Positions 11,201-21,514 of a stretch of DNA of 64,000 bases are shown piece by piece. The stretch is taken from positions 14,417-78,416 of the forward strand of contig CAWJNN010000006.1 of the NCBI GenBank assembly GCA_963844115.1, written 5' to 3'. The translations under genes were made by a program, and so were the position numbers. The stretch's first letter is position 1; every line of letters starts with the position of its first letter. The notes beneath the pieces were generated by a model. The model was not told the origin of the DNA. It ran no database searches and saw nothing but the letters and a program-made list of their open reading frames with translations. The DNA comes from CS4-C045 sp963844115. GTDB taxonomy: Bacteria > Planctomycetota > Planctomycetia > Pirellulales > UBA7805.

Positions 11201-14200
11201 GGATCGGTTGGTCGCGCGCCGCGCACCTGGACAGCTCCGCGGTTCGCGGTCACGTCTACCTGGTTGACCGGCATCAGTTGCGCGCTTTGATGTGGGCCGT
11301 TGGAATGTTGACGGCTGTGGGACTGTGGTCGTGTTGGCCACGGCGTCTTCCGATCCGAATGGGGATCATTGTCGCACCGGCCGTGGCGGCGCTGCTCCTT
11401 CCCGGCCTAATCGCTCCGCTTGCCACCGCCGCCTTGGGTGGTGTGATGCTGGCGTTGATTGGCAAACCGGCTGTCATCGCGCTGCGGAAGTTCGTGTCGA
11501 CGGGTCCGGAGGTTGTTGCGGACGAGTCTCTAAGTTCACCGACGCTGGTTGCGACGGGTTCCACGTTCAAAGGGGTGAGCGGCTTTGCCCGACTGATTGC
11601 GATTCTGGTACCGGCGCTCTCGGTGCTCAGCTCGTTCATCGCCGGAGCCGCGGAACAATCAATCCGAACAGCGACGCCAATTCAGCCCGTGTTCGTTCCG
11701 ATCAATGAAGATCGTGAGGTGACAGGGGACACGTATTACCTACCCCAGTCCCTGTTAAAGACGCTGCAGGAATCGGCCGGCAGCCGGGAAGGCCGTGCAG
11801 AATGGATTGTTTCCAAGCCGATCTACAATGCCCGTTTGGAGTGGGACGCGAAAGGCAATCAGCTTGTTCTTGTACAGCTGACTGCGAACTACGACTTGGA
11901 TGTTTACCATAGTCGCGCCGAAGTGCGTTTGCCTTTGGGACGAATTCAGCCGGCATCCGGGTCGATGGACGTCACGCTGGATGGTCGGCCGGTGGACGCA
12001 CGGCGCATTGAAAATGGCGGGCTGGTGTCCTTCGTCGCGCCGCGGACGGGCGCTTACCGCCTGGCGATCGACCTTGTCCCGCCGGCCGTCGTGGGCGATT
12101 TCAAGCAAGTTGATCTTTCGATACCCGCGCTGGCGACGTCGCGGCTGGTCATGACGTTACCGGATAACGTTGACAACGTGGAAATTCCTTCGGCGATCGG
12201 ACCCGTTGTCCGAGACAAGGTCCACGATCGATTGGTGGCCGAATTGGGATCGACCGACCGCTTGATTTTGAAGTGGCACCACAAAGGGGCGATCGCCGAC
12301 GCCGAGGCACTGGATGTTGATCAACTGGTTGTGCTTGAGCTGCAACCGGGCGCCATCGTCGTGGAAGCCAAACTGAAGCTGAATCCGAACGAAGGCAAGA
12401 TCCGTCAATTGCGATTGGCCGTTGACCCCGCGCTTAGCCTTCTTCCGGACGAATCGATCCTTGCCGGCGAAGGCGGTGTCAAGATTGTGGACGTTACCAC
12501 GATTCCTGGCGATCCACAGGAGATTATTCTGCAGTTTGATAAGCCGTTGAGCGGTCGCCAAGCGATCCGCCTCTCTTTCTTTGTTCGTGACGCGGTCGGA
12601 GTCGGCAATGTTCGTTTGCCTTACCTGGAGGTGCGAGGTGCCAGGACCAGCCGCCATTGGCTGTTGGTCTACGCCGATGCGTCACTGCGGGTCGACGTGA
12701 ACAATGTGTTGCCTCATCCGGCGCTGACCGCCGTCGAACGTGCTTCGCTGGTCGAGCAGTGGGAGTTGCGCGACGTCCGCCCGGTGCTCAGTTACCGGCA
12801 GACGCAGGCAAAGGTCGACTGGAGCTTTCCCAGCAAGTCGCAAGCGCCGGCGACCTCCGGCGCCGAACGACTGTCGGTGACGTACAGCCAAGACGCCGTG
12901 AACGTGTGGCTCAATGCCTTGCTCACCACCGACGGCGGCTATCTTTTTCAGCATCGAATTGTCATTCCCGAAGATCTAAACGTGACACGCGTGTCGGTCG
13001 AGACCGACCGAAGGGAATTGGTGCGGCGTTGGGTCAAACGAAACGGGACACTGACTGTGTTCCTCGATCGCCCCCTAACCGGTACTCATCAGGTGAACGT
13101 CGCTGGAACGATTCCGCGAAAGGGCGATGTCGAACAGCTTCCTTGGTTGCGCACCAAAGAATTGAGTGCGGTGGAATCCTCGGTTCTTATCCATCGGCAC
13201 GACGATGTGACCGTCGAAGTGATCGAATCGAAGAACATGGAAGTCGTTAAGGATCCAGGGTCGGAGTCCAGCGCTAGCAGGAAGGACAGGCTTGTTGGTG
13301 AGCTTCGTCAAACGGGCGACGACGCAGCGGCCAAGATACTGGTGCTTAGGAACGAGCCGCAAGCGAGCGCCGTTCAAGTCGTTACGTTAAGTCACACAAA
13401 GAAAGAATGGATTGCAACGCTGGAGTTGCAGATAAATGTGCAAGCGGGCCTGGTTGGGTTGTTGGACCTGGAGGTTCCCGGGGAATGGGCAGGGCCATTT
13501 AGTATTGATCCGATTGAGCCGGTGGAAGTTCAGCGATCGGCTGGCGGATCGGCGCGCATCGTCATTCGACCTCAACAAGCCATCGCACGCGACTATCGAA
13601 TCGTCATCCGTGGTCCCCTGGCCATTGAGGCAGGAAGCCAGGTGGCGGTGCCGGACATCCGGCTGCGGAATGTAGCGACGCTTGATCGATTCGCAGTTCT
13701 TCCACAGCAGATCGATGGAGCGGCCGTTCAGTGGGAAGTTGGTGGTATGCAGCCCGCCGAACTGCCCGACCCGTTTGTTTCCCCGCTACCCGATAACGTG
13801 CCTGTCAGCGGCAAGGTCTTTGTCGTGGTCGCGGACGGATTTGAAGCGGTGTTGAAGTCGAGGCAACAACTGCAGGCCTCCTCGACGATCCGCATGGCCG
13901 ATATCTATGTGGGGATCTTGGCCGACGGGCGTCACTTTGGCGTTGCGCAGTTTGATGTCGAGCCAGCGGCGGAGGACGACTTGTTTGTGCAGTTGCCGAC
14001 GGACCAATACCAAAACGCACAGTACCAAAACGCACAGTACCAAAACGCACAGTACCAAATCGTACAGTGCCGAATCAGCGATAACGTTCTTCCCATCGAA
14101 CGGGCTGGCGAAGGGAAGTGGAAGTTGCCGCTCGTTTCCGGCCGGCTACCGCAGCGGATTGAGATTTTGTTCGTGGCCAATCAGGACTCGTCCAGCGGAA

Positions 14201-14955
14201 CCATTCAAGCTCCGGTGCTGTCGAGTTCGCGGGGCCCGTTGCCAGTTCAACGCACCTTTTGGACGGCCATGGTCCCCCGCGGCTGGTCGACGAAAGGATC
14301 TTTGGCCCGCGAGGATGTGGAACAGGCGTGGCGGCTGGACGTCGAACGGTTCGAACAGACGATCGCGATGCTGGATGACGTCGCGAGCGACGCTTCGACT
14401 GAGGCAATCGGTGATTGGTACCAGCGGTGGTCCGCTCGATTGGACCATCTGCATCAGCGGATCAATGAGCGGTATTTCTCGGCGGTTGCTGCTGGCTCCG
14501 TGGCGGAAGGCTGGGAAGCGAAAGTGCGCGATATAGATCAAGAGCGAGCTCGTTTTTCGCGGCGGATTCAAGTGCGCGATTCCGCAGCAAGTGTTGTCGA
14601 TCCGGGGGAACAGGCGTCATCAACGTTGGTTAATTTGAAGGCGCGGAACGTTGATATCGAGCAACGTTTGTTTGATGGCTGGCACGGAGCAATCCAAGTT
14701 TCGGTTCCCCAGCAAAGCCGTGGGATTGGGATGCGAGTGCTAGTCGCGTTCCTCTTGATTGCGGCGGCGATATCTCTGCTGCGTTTCGTGGACCGATCCG
14801 GATCCCAATGGTATGCCAACGACCTGCTATCGATTGGTGGCATGGTCGCCGGTCTTGTGTGTTGGCTTTGGCTGGCCCCCAGTATTTTGGGGCTGATGAT
14901 TCTCGTCGCCCTGGCTGCAGTCACTCTATTGAGCTGGAAACCGGTTGCTACTTAA
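8252..14955 (+). CDS. Giant exported beta-rich protein B (modules 2 and 3), one frameshift
   Basis: One base is missing in the gcgcg run near 8870-8875; restoring it joins the 8252 and 8884 frames into about 2234 residues. The start ATG overlaps the previous stop (TAATG). A signal peptide (FLFSLFLFALIAGLFP) precedes the opening RRIYVPADRVEEW. After about 1000 residues a multi-TM cluster appears (about 11270-11490), then a second hydrophobic segment (LIAILVPALSVLSSFIAG, about 11590-11645) and a second opening QPVFVPINEDREVTGDTYYLP, another thousand residues, and a closing TM cluster (14725-14950). The protein therefore looks like two head-to-tail copies of the module seen once in protein A. 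No enzyme motif is visible. A large periplasmic or envelope-spanning scaffold is my inference. Confidence 0.65.
14008..14067 (+). repeat. 15-bp in-frame minisatellite encoding YQNAQ
   Basis: Three perfect and one diverged copy of taccaaaacgcacag lie inside giant protein B and encode Tyr-Gln-Asn-Ala-Gln. The diverged fourth copy reads YQIVQ and probably shows the ancestral sequence from which the array expanded. Confidence 0.92.
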
Positions 14956-15280
14956 TGTTTTCATGAAGCTGAAAACATCCAAGGAGCTCCGCCTGATCTA
15001 CCGATAATAAATCGTAGTGGGCTTGCGCCGCCCAACGGCGAATTGCTAGCACGGCGAAATGAGTGTTGGCGAATTGCGGGTTGTCGAATCGAATGCCGTT
15101 GAATTGATCATTGCCGAATTGATCGTCGTCGACTTGAGCATTTTCGAATTGGATCGGCAGCGGTTAATGAATCGCATTGTTCTGTTATCTTTTTCGACTT
15201 GGCTCGTGATGGGCAATCTGATACGGTACCCGCCCACTTGGTGATAACGATCGTTGGCCTATCAGGGAGGAAGGCCGGCA
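14956..15280. other. Intergenic region with degenerate short repeats
   Basis: Between giant protein B and rimI. The stretch 15060-15165 holds imperfect iterations around gaattg and ttgatc words (gaattgcgg, gaattgatcattgcc, gaattgatcgtcgtc), like an eroded minisatellite. Both strands are open for about 60 codons here, but neither reading resembles a protein. The rimI Shine-Dalgarno (gggaggaagg) is at its right end. Confidence 0.5.
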
Positions 15281-15802
15281 ATGAAGTTCCAGCCTAAATC
15301 AGAACGTGCCGTTCATATCCGTTGGATGATCCGCCGCGACATGCCGGAAGTCCTGGAAATCGAAAACCAGAGTTTCGAATTTCCCTGGTATGAGGAAGAT
15401 TTTATTCGCTGTCTACGACAGCGCAACTGTATCGGCATGGTGGCCGAATACGAGGAGCGCGTCGTGGGGTTCATGATCTACGAACTTCACAAGACACGAC
15501 TGCACATCTTGAACTTTGCGGTGCATTCGGAATTTCGACGCAACCATGTAGGCGAACAGATGGTGGCCAAGCTGGTCAGCAAGCTGTCCTACGAACGGCG
15601 GACACGGATTACCCTGGAAGTGCGAGAAACCAACCTGGAAGCGCAGGTCTTTTTCCGCAACCGAGGTTTTCGAGCGACCAGTGTCTTGCGCAACTACTAC
15701 GAAGACACGCCGGAAGACGCCTACTTCATGCAGTATCGTTACCAGGCCGATGCGTCCGAGATGATTCTGCCGATCAATCGAATCGCACGACTGGCGGGGT
15801 GA
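15281..15802 (+). CDS. rimI: Ribosomal-protein-S18-alanine N-acetyltransferase (GNAT)
   Basis: A 173-residue GNAT protein. It carries the RimI-like N-terminal block EIENQSFEFPWYEEDF, a beta4 strand LHILNFAVHSEFRRNHVG with the acetyl-CoA pyrophosphate loop (RRNHVG), and ITLEVRETNLEAQVFFRNRGF, the typical C-terminal motif of RimI. It would acetylate the N-terminal alanine of S18 or other protein N-termini in the cytoplasm. I place the start at the ATG 15281, which follows a strong gggaggaagg Shine-Dalgarno, rather than the upstream TTG. Its 3' end runs directly into a heptamer array and converges with cysK. Confidence 0.85.
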   Translation: MKFQPKSERAVHIRWMIRRDMPEVLEIENQSFEFPWYEEDFIRCLRQRNCIGMVAEYEERVVGFMIYELHKTRLHILNFAVHSEFRRNHVGEQMVAKLVSKLSYERRTRITLEVRETNLEAQVFFRNRGFRATSVLRNYYEDTPEDAYFMQYRYQADASEMILPINRIARLAG

Positions 15803-15807
15803 GGGGT

Positions 15808-15966
<159 letters not shown>

Positions 15967-15973
15967 GTACCGT

Positions 15974-16932
15974 TCACTCGGGATAGACGCTGTCGACAGG
16001 TATCGTTCTCCCAGGTCCGGCAGGATCACGACGATCAACTTGCCGGCATTTTCCGGTCGCTTGGCGACTTGAATCGCGGCCCACGTGGCGGCACCACAGC
16101 TGATACCGCACATCAGGCCTTCGGTCTTGGCCAGCGCGCGAGCGGTCTCGACGGCGTCTTCGTCCTGCACCTGAACGACCTCGTCAATAATGTCGACGTT
16201 CAACACGTCGGGAATAAAGCCAGCACCGATACCCTGAATTGTGTGCTTGCCGGGCTTCAATTCCTGCCCGGCTTTCCTCTGCGTAATGACGGGACTGGCG
16301 GCGGGTTCGACCGCGATCACCTGGAACTCTGGCTTCCGTGACTTGATCACTTCGCCGACGCCCGTAATCGTACCGCCGGTTCCGACCCCGCTGACCAGGA
16401 TATCAATCTGGCCGTCTGTGTCCCGCCAGATTTCCTCAGCCGTCGTCTGGCGGTGAATCTCTGGGTTGGCCGGGTTCTTGAATTGTTGTGGCATGAAGTA
16501 GTTGCTGTTCTCGGCTAGCAGCTCTTCCGCCCTGCGTACGGCCCCTGGCATGCCTTCCGCTGCGGGGGTAAGCACCAATTCAGCTCCCAAGGCCTTCAGC
16601 ATCCGGCGACGTTCCACGGTCATGCTTTCCGGCATGGTCACCTTCAGCCGATAACCGCGCGTGCCACAGGTGAAGGCCAGTCCAATCCCCGTGTTGCCGC
16701 TGGTCGGTTCGATAATCACCGTGTCGTCCTTGATCAGACCGTCACGTTCTGCGGCGTCGATCATGGCGCGACCAATTCGATCCTTGACACTCCACAGCGG
16801 GTTCATGCCTTCGTTCTTGCCGACGACCGTGGCCACGCAACCTTCGGTAACTCGATGGAGGCGGATCAGCGGCGTATTCCCAATACAATCGGTGATTGCG
16901 TTCTTGATTCCGGAGCCTGCTGCCGTGGCCAT
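15974..16932 (-). CDS. cysK: Cysteine synthase (O-acetylserine sulfhydrylase), frameshift near the 3' end
   Basis: This enzyme makes L-cysteine from O-acetylserine and sulfide with PLP. The PLP lysine block NPLWSVKDRIG, the substrate loop EPTSGNTGIGLAF, the phosphate-binding GVGTGGTITGVG and GISCGAATWAA are all present. The start at 16932 is chosen because GGAGG lies six bases upstream. As given, the frame continues past LGERYLST through the heptamer array to 15739, adding about 75 residues of SRIPYP-type repeats. Adding one base near 15987-15990 instead gives LSTAVYPE and a TGA at 15974, a normal ending and an exact 319-residue protein. I treat the tail as an indel artefact. Confidence 0.88.
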
Positions 16933-17233
16933 GCCGTCCTCCAAATTCTGTTACGGTGGATGCGAGTTGGATTGAAATATTGATTTGAAACCAGCGCGGA
17001 TGCCGGTCTTGGATTCGCTTCATTGCACGGGAGTATATCAAAGCCGTTCTGCGGTGGTCAATCTAGCGCACAGTGTCATTAAGTGCAGTGTCATTTATTA
17101 GTAGCGTCATCAAACGGTCTCGCTAGCCCGTTCAGATGAAATTCTTCCGAAAAAGATCTTCGATCACGAACCGGGCAGGCGTGACGGATCGGTGTGACGG
17201 AGCGTTGTGACGGAGCGTTGTGACGGATTGTTA
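16933..17233. other. cysK upstream region with 13-bp repeats
   Basis: About 300 bases separate the cysK start from the stop of the next minus-strand gene. Around 17183-17228 the sequence repeats a 13-bp unit (tgtgacggagcgt) twice perfectly with degenerate flanking copies. I see no ORF or clear promoter. Confidence 0.5.
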
Positions 17234-18208
17234 CTAGTCGTTGAGTCCCGCATCGAGTCCCGCAACCAATGCGCACAGTCTCCGCAAGCCCGTTGCCGCG
17301 ACGTCATTGGGATCTTGTTTCCAGTAGTCCCGGTTGAACAACTCCAGCGACAGATAACCGCGAAAACCGTTCGAGCGAAGGTTAACCAGGATCTGGTTCA
17401 GCGGTGCCGCTCCGTCGCCCGGGTAAACTCGGTCCGCATCCTTCAAATCTGCCCGTGGCGGTGTCGCGGGATAGTCGTTCAGATGGAACACGTGAATGGA
17501 CTTGCCGTCCACGAACCGCAACCCGGTAAAGTCCGAGCCGCCGCGATAGATGTGGTACACATCCGGTAGCAGGCAGGCGCTGGAATGGCCGCTTTCGATA
17601 GCGACGAAGGCGATTTCGCCCAGGCGGCTGAGCGACCGGGAATGCCCCCAACATTCTAGTTGAGGAACGACGCCGGTTTTCTCGCCAAGCACCAATAATG
17701 CTCGATACCGTTCCGCCGCGGCCAGCAGATTCAAATCTGCCTGATCGGTGGCTCCGCTGGGCGGCACCGCAATTCGTTTGGCACCAATCTGGGCCAACAC
17801 GTCCATGTCACGCTGGCATTGGGCAAGCCCTTTGCGACGCCGCTGGGCGTCATCCACGATCCACTCACCAAAGCCGATAGCGCTTGGCACCGTCAATCCG
17901 CTGTCGATCAACTGCTGACGCAGATCTTTCAGTTTGCCTCCACCCGCTACGTACTCATGCAGGTGTGGTAACCAGGGTTCCAATGCCTCATAACCAGCCT
18001 TCGCCGCAATCTCGATTTGCCGTGGCACGGTGAGTTTCCAACCGTTGATCGTGCTGGCATTCAAGCAGAAATGAAATCGAGCACCTTCGGTCGACGTACG
18101 TTCCGCTGGCGCACCCTCCGCGGCGATGCCCTGCGTGGGCAGCGCTCCGGTTGTGGCCAATGCTGCCGAACCGACTAGTAGATCTCGACGAGTAAGTAGA
18201 GCAGACAT
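17234..18208 (-). CDS. Exported TIM-barrel protein, sugar phosphate isomerase/epimerase family
   Basis: About 324 residues from ATG 18208. The N-terminus is a twin-arginine signal (TRRDLLVGSAALATTGAL), so the protein is probably folded in the cytoplasm and sent to the periplasm by Tat. The body matches the xylose-isomerase-like/AP-endonuclease-2 TIM barrel: AAKAGYEALEPW near the start, ECWGHSRSLSR and LPDVYHIYRGGSDF with metal-ligand candidates, HVFHLNDYPA and GYLSLELFN at the C-terminal strands. Planctomycete genomes carry many such Tat-exported paralogues, presumably acting on sugars or cyclitols; the substrate cannot be assigned. The ATG 11 codons inside the longest frame puts RR at the usual distance. 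Confidence 0.8.
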   Translation of the reverse strand: MSALLTRRDLLVGSAALATTGALPTQGIAAEGAPAERTSTEGARFHFCLNASTINGWKLTVPRQIEIAAKAGYEALEPWLPHLHEYVAGGGKLKDLRQQLIDSGLTVPSAIGFGEWIVDDAQRRRKGLAQCQRDMDVLAQIGAKRIAVPPSGATDQADLNLLAAAERYRALLVLGEKTGVVPQLECWGHSRSLSRLGEIAFVAIESGHSSACLLPDVYHIYRGGSDFTGLRFVDGKSIHVFHLNDYPATPPRADLKDADRVYPGDGAAPLNQILVNLRSNGFRGYLSLELFNRDYWKQDPNDVAATGLRRLCALVAGLDAGLND

Positions 18209-18260
18209 CGCTTTAGTCCCGGTGTGGCTTAGAGGTTCCATTCATTTGAAATTAGCCGTT

Positions 18261-18338
18261 CGTCATTCCCGCGCAGGCGGGAATCCAGCCGCGATTCCCT
18301 TCAGCTAATCCCTGGATCCCCGCCTGCGCGGGGATGAC
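18261..18338. repeat. Palindromic intergenic repeat (REP-like)
   Basis: The arm at 18261-18288 (core attcccgcgcaggcgggaat) is mirrored by 18312-18338 (core atccccgcctgcgcgggg), forming a nested cruciform: each arm is itself a hairpin around gcaggc or gcctgc. The outer arms differ at two positions. This type, cgtcattcccgc...gcggggatgac, is a widespread dispersed bacterial palindrome. It sits between divergent genes, so it is not a shared terminator here. The remainder of 18209-18555 holds no gene I can support. Confidence 0.8.
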
Positions 18339-18555
18339 AAACCTACAAAATCAATCGACGCAGGGTACTTAGATCCCCTCGATTTCGGTGAGGCTTCAAT
18401 GTCGGGAGGTGCCGTCCCCGCTTTGTTACGCCCATATTGCCGCTCCCCCCTGATCTCCGTTCGATGACGCGGCCCCTTCGCACCCAACGCACTCGATGAC
18501 GAAACCGCTCGTGTCGGAACACAAGTGTAAGGATTTCGTGCGGGTTGCAATATGC

Positions 18556-18599
18556 TTGCGGATCGTACGTGAACAAATGTATAATATCGGTCGTATTAT
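18556..18599 (+). promoter_or_regulatory. Candidate sigma-70 promoter with overlapping palindrome
   Basis: TTGCGG at 18556-18561 and a perfect TATAAT at 18580-18585 are separated by 18 bases and face the radical SAM gene, whose chosen ATG lies about 140 bases downstream. An imperfect palindrome, ATAAT-atcggtcgt-ATTAT (18581-18599), begins inside the -10 box and could be an operator for a dimeric repressor. This is a motif-level call only. Confidence 0.45.
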
Positions 18600-18723
18600 C
18601 AGTCTGGCACGTTCAAAGCAGGCCGCGGCTAACGGCGGGTACTGGTTGACGCTGGTTTTGGCCATTCAACTCTGTTTCGGATATACAACTCTGTTTGTCA
18701 ATTCATCAACGAGCGGAAGGCGA

Positions 18724-19815
18724 ATGGAATCTTCTGACGGATCGAAATCGCATGTTGTTGGCCGCGGGGCTCAGATCAAGCCGCCCAATCGCTTCCAGTC
18801 GTCGCGACTGGAAGAGGACTTGGAACATCTCGCCGAGCTTGACCAGATTGAGGATCAGCGGCGAACGGTTGCGACCAGGTTTCTTACCGACCAGAGCCGC
18901 TCGATCATTACCACCAACGACAGTCCGGACATCCCCTTTCGCGTCAGCATCAATCCCTACCGTGGCTGCGAACACGGTTGTGCGTATTGTTACGCTCGGC
19001 CAGGCCACGAGTATCTTGGCATGAATGCGGGTCTGGACTTTGAAACGAATGTTCTGGTGAAGAACGACGCGGCGGACTTGTTGCGGGACGCGCTGAATAA
19101 ACCATCGTGGCGTTGCGAACCGATTTCGATTTCGGGGGTAACCGATTGTTATCAGCCCGCCGAACGCCGCTTCAAAATTACGCGTTCCATCTTGGAGGTG
19201 CTCAGCGAAGCAAATCATCCGGCCGGCATCATCACGAAGAATTCACTCGTCGCCCGCGACCAGGATTTGCTCGCATCGATGGCCCAGCGCCGCCTGATGC
19301 ACGTATTTCTCAGTATTACGACCCTGGACGCTGAGTTGGCGCGACGGATGGAACCTCGCACGGCGACACCGGATGCTCGACTGCGAACCATTGAACAGCT
19401 TACGTCGGCGGGCGTCCCGGTCGGGGTCATGGTGGCCCCGATCATACCCGGCTTGAACGACGAAGAAATCGCCCACGTGTTGTCGGCGGCACGGGACGCG
19501 GGTGCCGTTTCTGCTTCCTACGTGTTGCTTCGCTTGCCGTTGGCGGTCGAGCCCGTCTTTCGCGACTGGCTGGACCGCAACGTTCCTCTGAAGAAAGACC
19601 GCATCGAAGGTTTGATTCGCTCAAGTCGCGACGGCAAGTTGAGCGATGCGCGGTTCGGAAGTCGGATGTGCGGGACCGGCGAGTATGCGAAACATCTTCA
19701 GCAGACGTTTAAGGTGTTTCGCGCGAAGACTGGCCTGGATCAGCGGATGCCCCCTCAGGATACGTCTCAATTTCGCCCTCCGCTGCCTCGTTCCGGCCAG
19801 CTGAATCTGTTCTAG
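18724..19815 (+). CDS. PA0069-family radical SAM protein
   Basis: A 363-residue radical SAM enzyme with the cluster motif CEHGCAYCYARP (CxxxCxxC), preceded by SINPYRG and followed by VTDCYQPAERR, ITKNSLVARD and PIIPGLND. This combination is characteristic of the PA0069/spore-photoproduct-lyase-like family (Rv2578c group), whose reaction is not established. The frame is open upstream to 18496 and the extension contains a hydrophobic stretch, but the body of the family begins near the ATG 18724 (MESSDGSKSHVVGRGAQ). Near the C-terminus FGSRMCGTGEYA is the usual family ending. It is probably transcribed alone. Confidence 0.85.
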   Translation: MESSDGSKSHVVGRGAQIKPPNRFQSSRLEEDLEHLAELDQIEDQRRTVATRFLTDQSRSIITTNDSPDIPFRVSINPYRGCEHGCAYCYARPGHEYLGMNAGLDFETNVLVKNDAADLLRDALNKPSWRCEPISISGVTDCYQPAERRFKITRSILEVLSEANHPAGIITKNSLVARDQDLLASMAQRRLMHVFLSITTLDAELARRMEPRTATPDARLRTIEQLTSAGVPVGVMVAPIIPGLNDEEIAHVLSAARDAGAVSASYVLLRLPLAVEPVFRDWLDRNVPLKKDRIEGLIRSSRDGKLSDARFGSRMCGTGEYAKHLQQTFKVFRAKTGLDQRMPPQDTSQFRPPLPRSGQLNLF

Positions 19816-19918
19816 GCAGGGGAGGACGTGGTGGAATGCCCAGCACAATCCAATTCGCTCTTATGACGGGGAACGACAGGGCGACGCCGATGATCGTCAA
19901 GCCGAACAGGAATTTCAC
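19709..19918 (-). CDS. Possible small secreted or membrane peptide
   Basis: A GTG at 19918 follows aaaggagaa at good spacing and begins a hydrophobic signal-like segment (KFLFGLTIIGVALSFPVI), then about 45 polar residues. The frame overlaps the 3' end of the radical SAM gene on the opposite strand, so the C-terminal half may be only antisense sequence. No family is recognised. The Shine-Dalgarno and hydrophobic start are the sole support. Confidence 0.25.
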   Translation of the reverse strand: MKFLFGLTIIGVALSFPVIRANWIVLGIPPRPPLPRTDSAGRNEAAEGEIETYPEGASADPGQSSRETP

Positions 19919-20255
19919 TCAGGCTTCTCCTTTCGCCAATCTCGAACGTCATGCTCGTTCGTGCGAACCGGCTGCTACTTAGGAGTCGTGCCACGCGGCG
20001 GCGATCGTTTTCAAAGACGTTTTCAAAGACACAGCCAAGCGGCGATTTTTCGTCGGTTTGTCGTCAGTGCAACTCGATGCCGAAGATTGCCCGCAGCGTC
20101 CCGAAATCCTCACGGCGAGCCAGCCCGAAACAAGGGATTAGCGGCATCAGGGCACCTCGAATATTGACTTTGCGTTCGATACAATGGTAGCCTGTTTTGA
20201 GCACGGATGTCGTGAAGTGGCAATTGACGTGGACCGCTACCAACTTGTCTTCACG

Positions 20256-20350
20256 GGACACTGCTTCAGGGGAACACTGCTTCGGGGACACTGTTCTTGC
20301 TAAGACACTGTTCTTGCTAAGACACTGTTCTTGCTAAGACACTGTTCTTT
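20256..20350. repeat. 17-bp tandem repeat acactgttcttgctaag
   Basis: Three perfect copies and one partial copy of acactgttcttgctaag, preceded by degenerate acactgcttc units, fill the leader immediately upstream of the aspartic protease gene. The rest of 19816-20403 contains no gene I can support. Confidence 0.9.
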
Positions 20351-20403
20351 TTGAGACGCTTTGCGGTCTGCGATTCCGTTTTTTGAAAACAAAGGGGCCT
20401 TCT

Positions 20404-21504
20404 ATGCAGTCGCTACTCGTTCATCCCCGGCTAACGCTGCTTGCCGCACTCTTTCTTGCACTGTTGTTGCCGGACGGTCGATTCGTTAGCGGCGACGAGA
20501 CCAAGTCGGCTACCGCGGAAGCGGATACGGCGGCCGCGGAAAAGGTGCTGGCCGACAACGGCATCGAGACCAGTCGAGCTGGGTTTTCTCTCGAGGAAGA
20601 GGGAGAAATACCGAATGGTTTGAAAGAAGCGAAGAAACTGCGGGCGAAAATGTTTCAGGCGCAGAAGACCCTTAAGAAAGTTGAAGCCAAGGAGGATATG
20701 GTCAAGCAACAGATCAAGTTCCTGTTCGCGCAGCGCAGTGACCTGCGCAAGCAGTTGGAACGGGCATCGTCAACTTCGAAACACAATCAGATCGTCAACC
20801 GCCTGAATGAAATTGGCGATCAAATCGTCGTCTTGCGGGAAGGCGAGGAACTGGAGGAAGAGTTGAGCGCCGCGCGTGGCGAACTCAATACGGCCCGCGA
20901 ACGCTACGTGGCCAGACTGCTGGAATTGCGTAAGGTCATCGACGTGATTAAGGAGCGGTACGGCAAGCTGAAGTCGAACAAAGACGTCATGGCGGCGGCC
21001 GAAGCGGTGGCCAAGGCGGCAGGAAAAGATTGGGAGCTTGGCAAGTCCCGCAAGCTGGCAGGTCACTGGCGCGACCTGAAGAAGATGTCCGACGTGGTAA
21101 TCACGGAACGCATCAAGCTGAGAAAAGGGCGTGGGGAGACGTATTACGTTGCCGCGACCTTTGACGGTGACCGTACGGAAGAGTTGGTTCTCGACACCGG
21201 TGCCAGTATCGTCTCACTGCCCTACGACGTTGCGAAACGCGTCGGGTTAACTCCCAGCGATTCGGATCCCAAAGTCAATCTGAAATTGGCTGATGGCAGT
21301 ATCGTTGAGGGGACGACGGTCTATGCCAAGTCCATCCGGGTGGGCAAATTTGTCGTCAAGAACGTCGAATGTGCGGTAATGCCAGCACATCTCACCGAAG
21401 CTGCACCACTGTTGGGACAGAGCTTCTTAAATAAGTTCAGTTACAGAATCGATTCGGCGTCCGATGAATTGATCATGAACAGAGTCGCTGAACCTGACTA
21501 TTAA
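20404..21504 (+). CDS. Exported retropepsin-like aspartic protease with coiled coil
   Basis: About 366 residues from ATG 20404, which follows aaagggg. A signal peptide (LLAALFLALLLPDGRFVSG) precedes a long charged alpha-helical region with strong coiled-coil character (about residues 70-200: KKLRAKMFQAQKTLKKVEAKE onward). The C-terminal 130 residues are a single retropepsin-like domain: LVLDTGASIVSLP carries the catalytic Asp-Thr-Gly, then LADGSIVEG and the closing LLGQSFLNKF. Such one-domain proteases work as homodimers, and the coiled coil could supply dimerisation. The location is probably periplasmic. The family is common in planctomycetes; the substrate is unknown. rarA begins 10 bases after its stop. 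Confidence 0.82.
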   Translation: MQSLLVHPRLTLLAALFLALLLPDGRFVSGDETKSATAEADTAAAEKVLADNGIETSRAGFSLEEEGEIPNGLKEAKKLRAKMFQAQKTLKKVEAKEDMVKQQIKFLFAQRSDLRKQLERASSTSKHNQIVNRLNEIGDQIVVLREGEELEEELSAARGELNTARERYVARLLELRKVIDVIKERYGKLKSNKDVMAAAEAVAKAAGKDWELGKSRKLAGHWRDLKKMSDVVITERIKLRKGRGETYYVAATFDGDRTEELVLDTGASIVSLPYDVAKRVGLTPSDSDPKVNLKLADGSIVEGTTVYAKSIRVGKFVVKNVECAVMPAHLTEAAPLLGQSFLNKFSYRIDSASDELIMNRVAEPDY

Positions 21505-21514
21505 TGGAAGTTGC

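Noticed and set aside
20064..20291. 75-codon minus-strand ORF before the protease gene
   Set aside because: Its N-terminus is encoded by the degenerate acactgcttc repeats and the remainder matches nothing I recognise.
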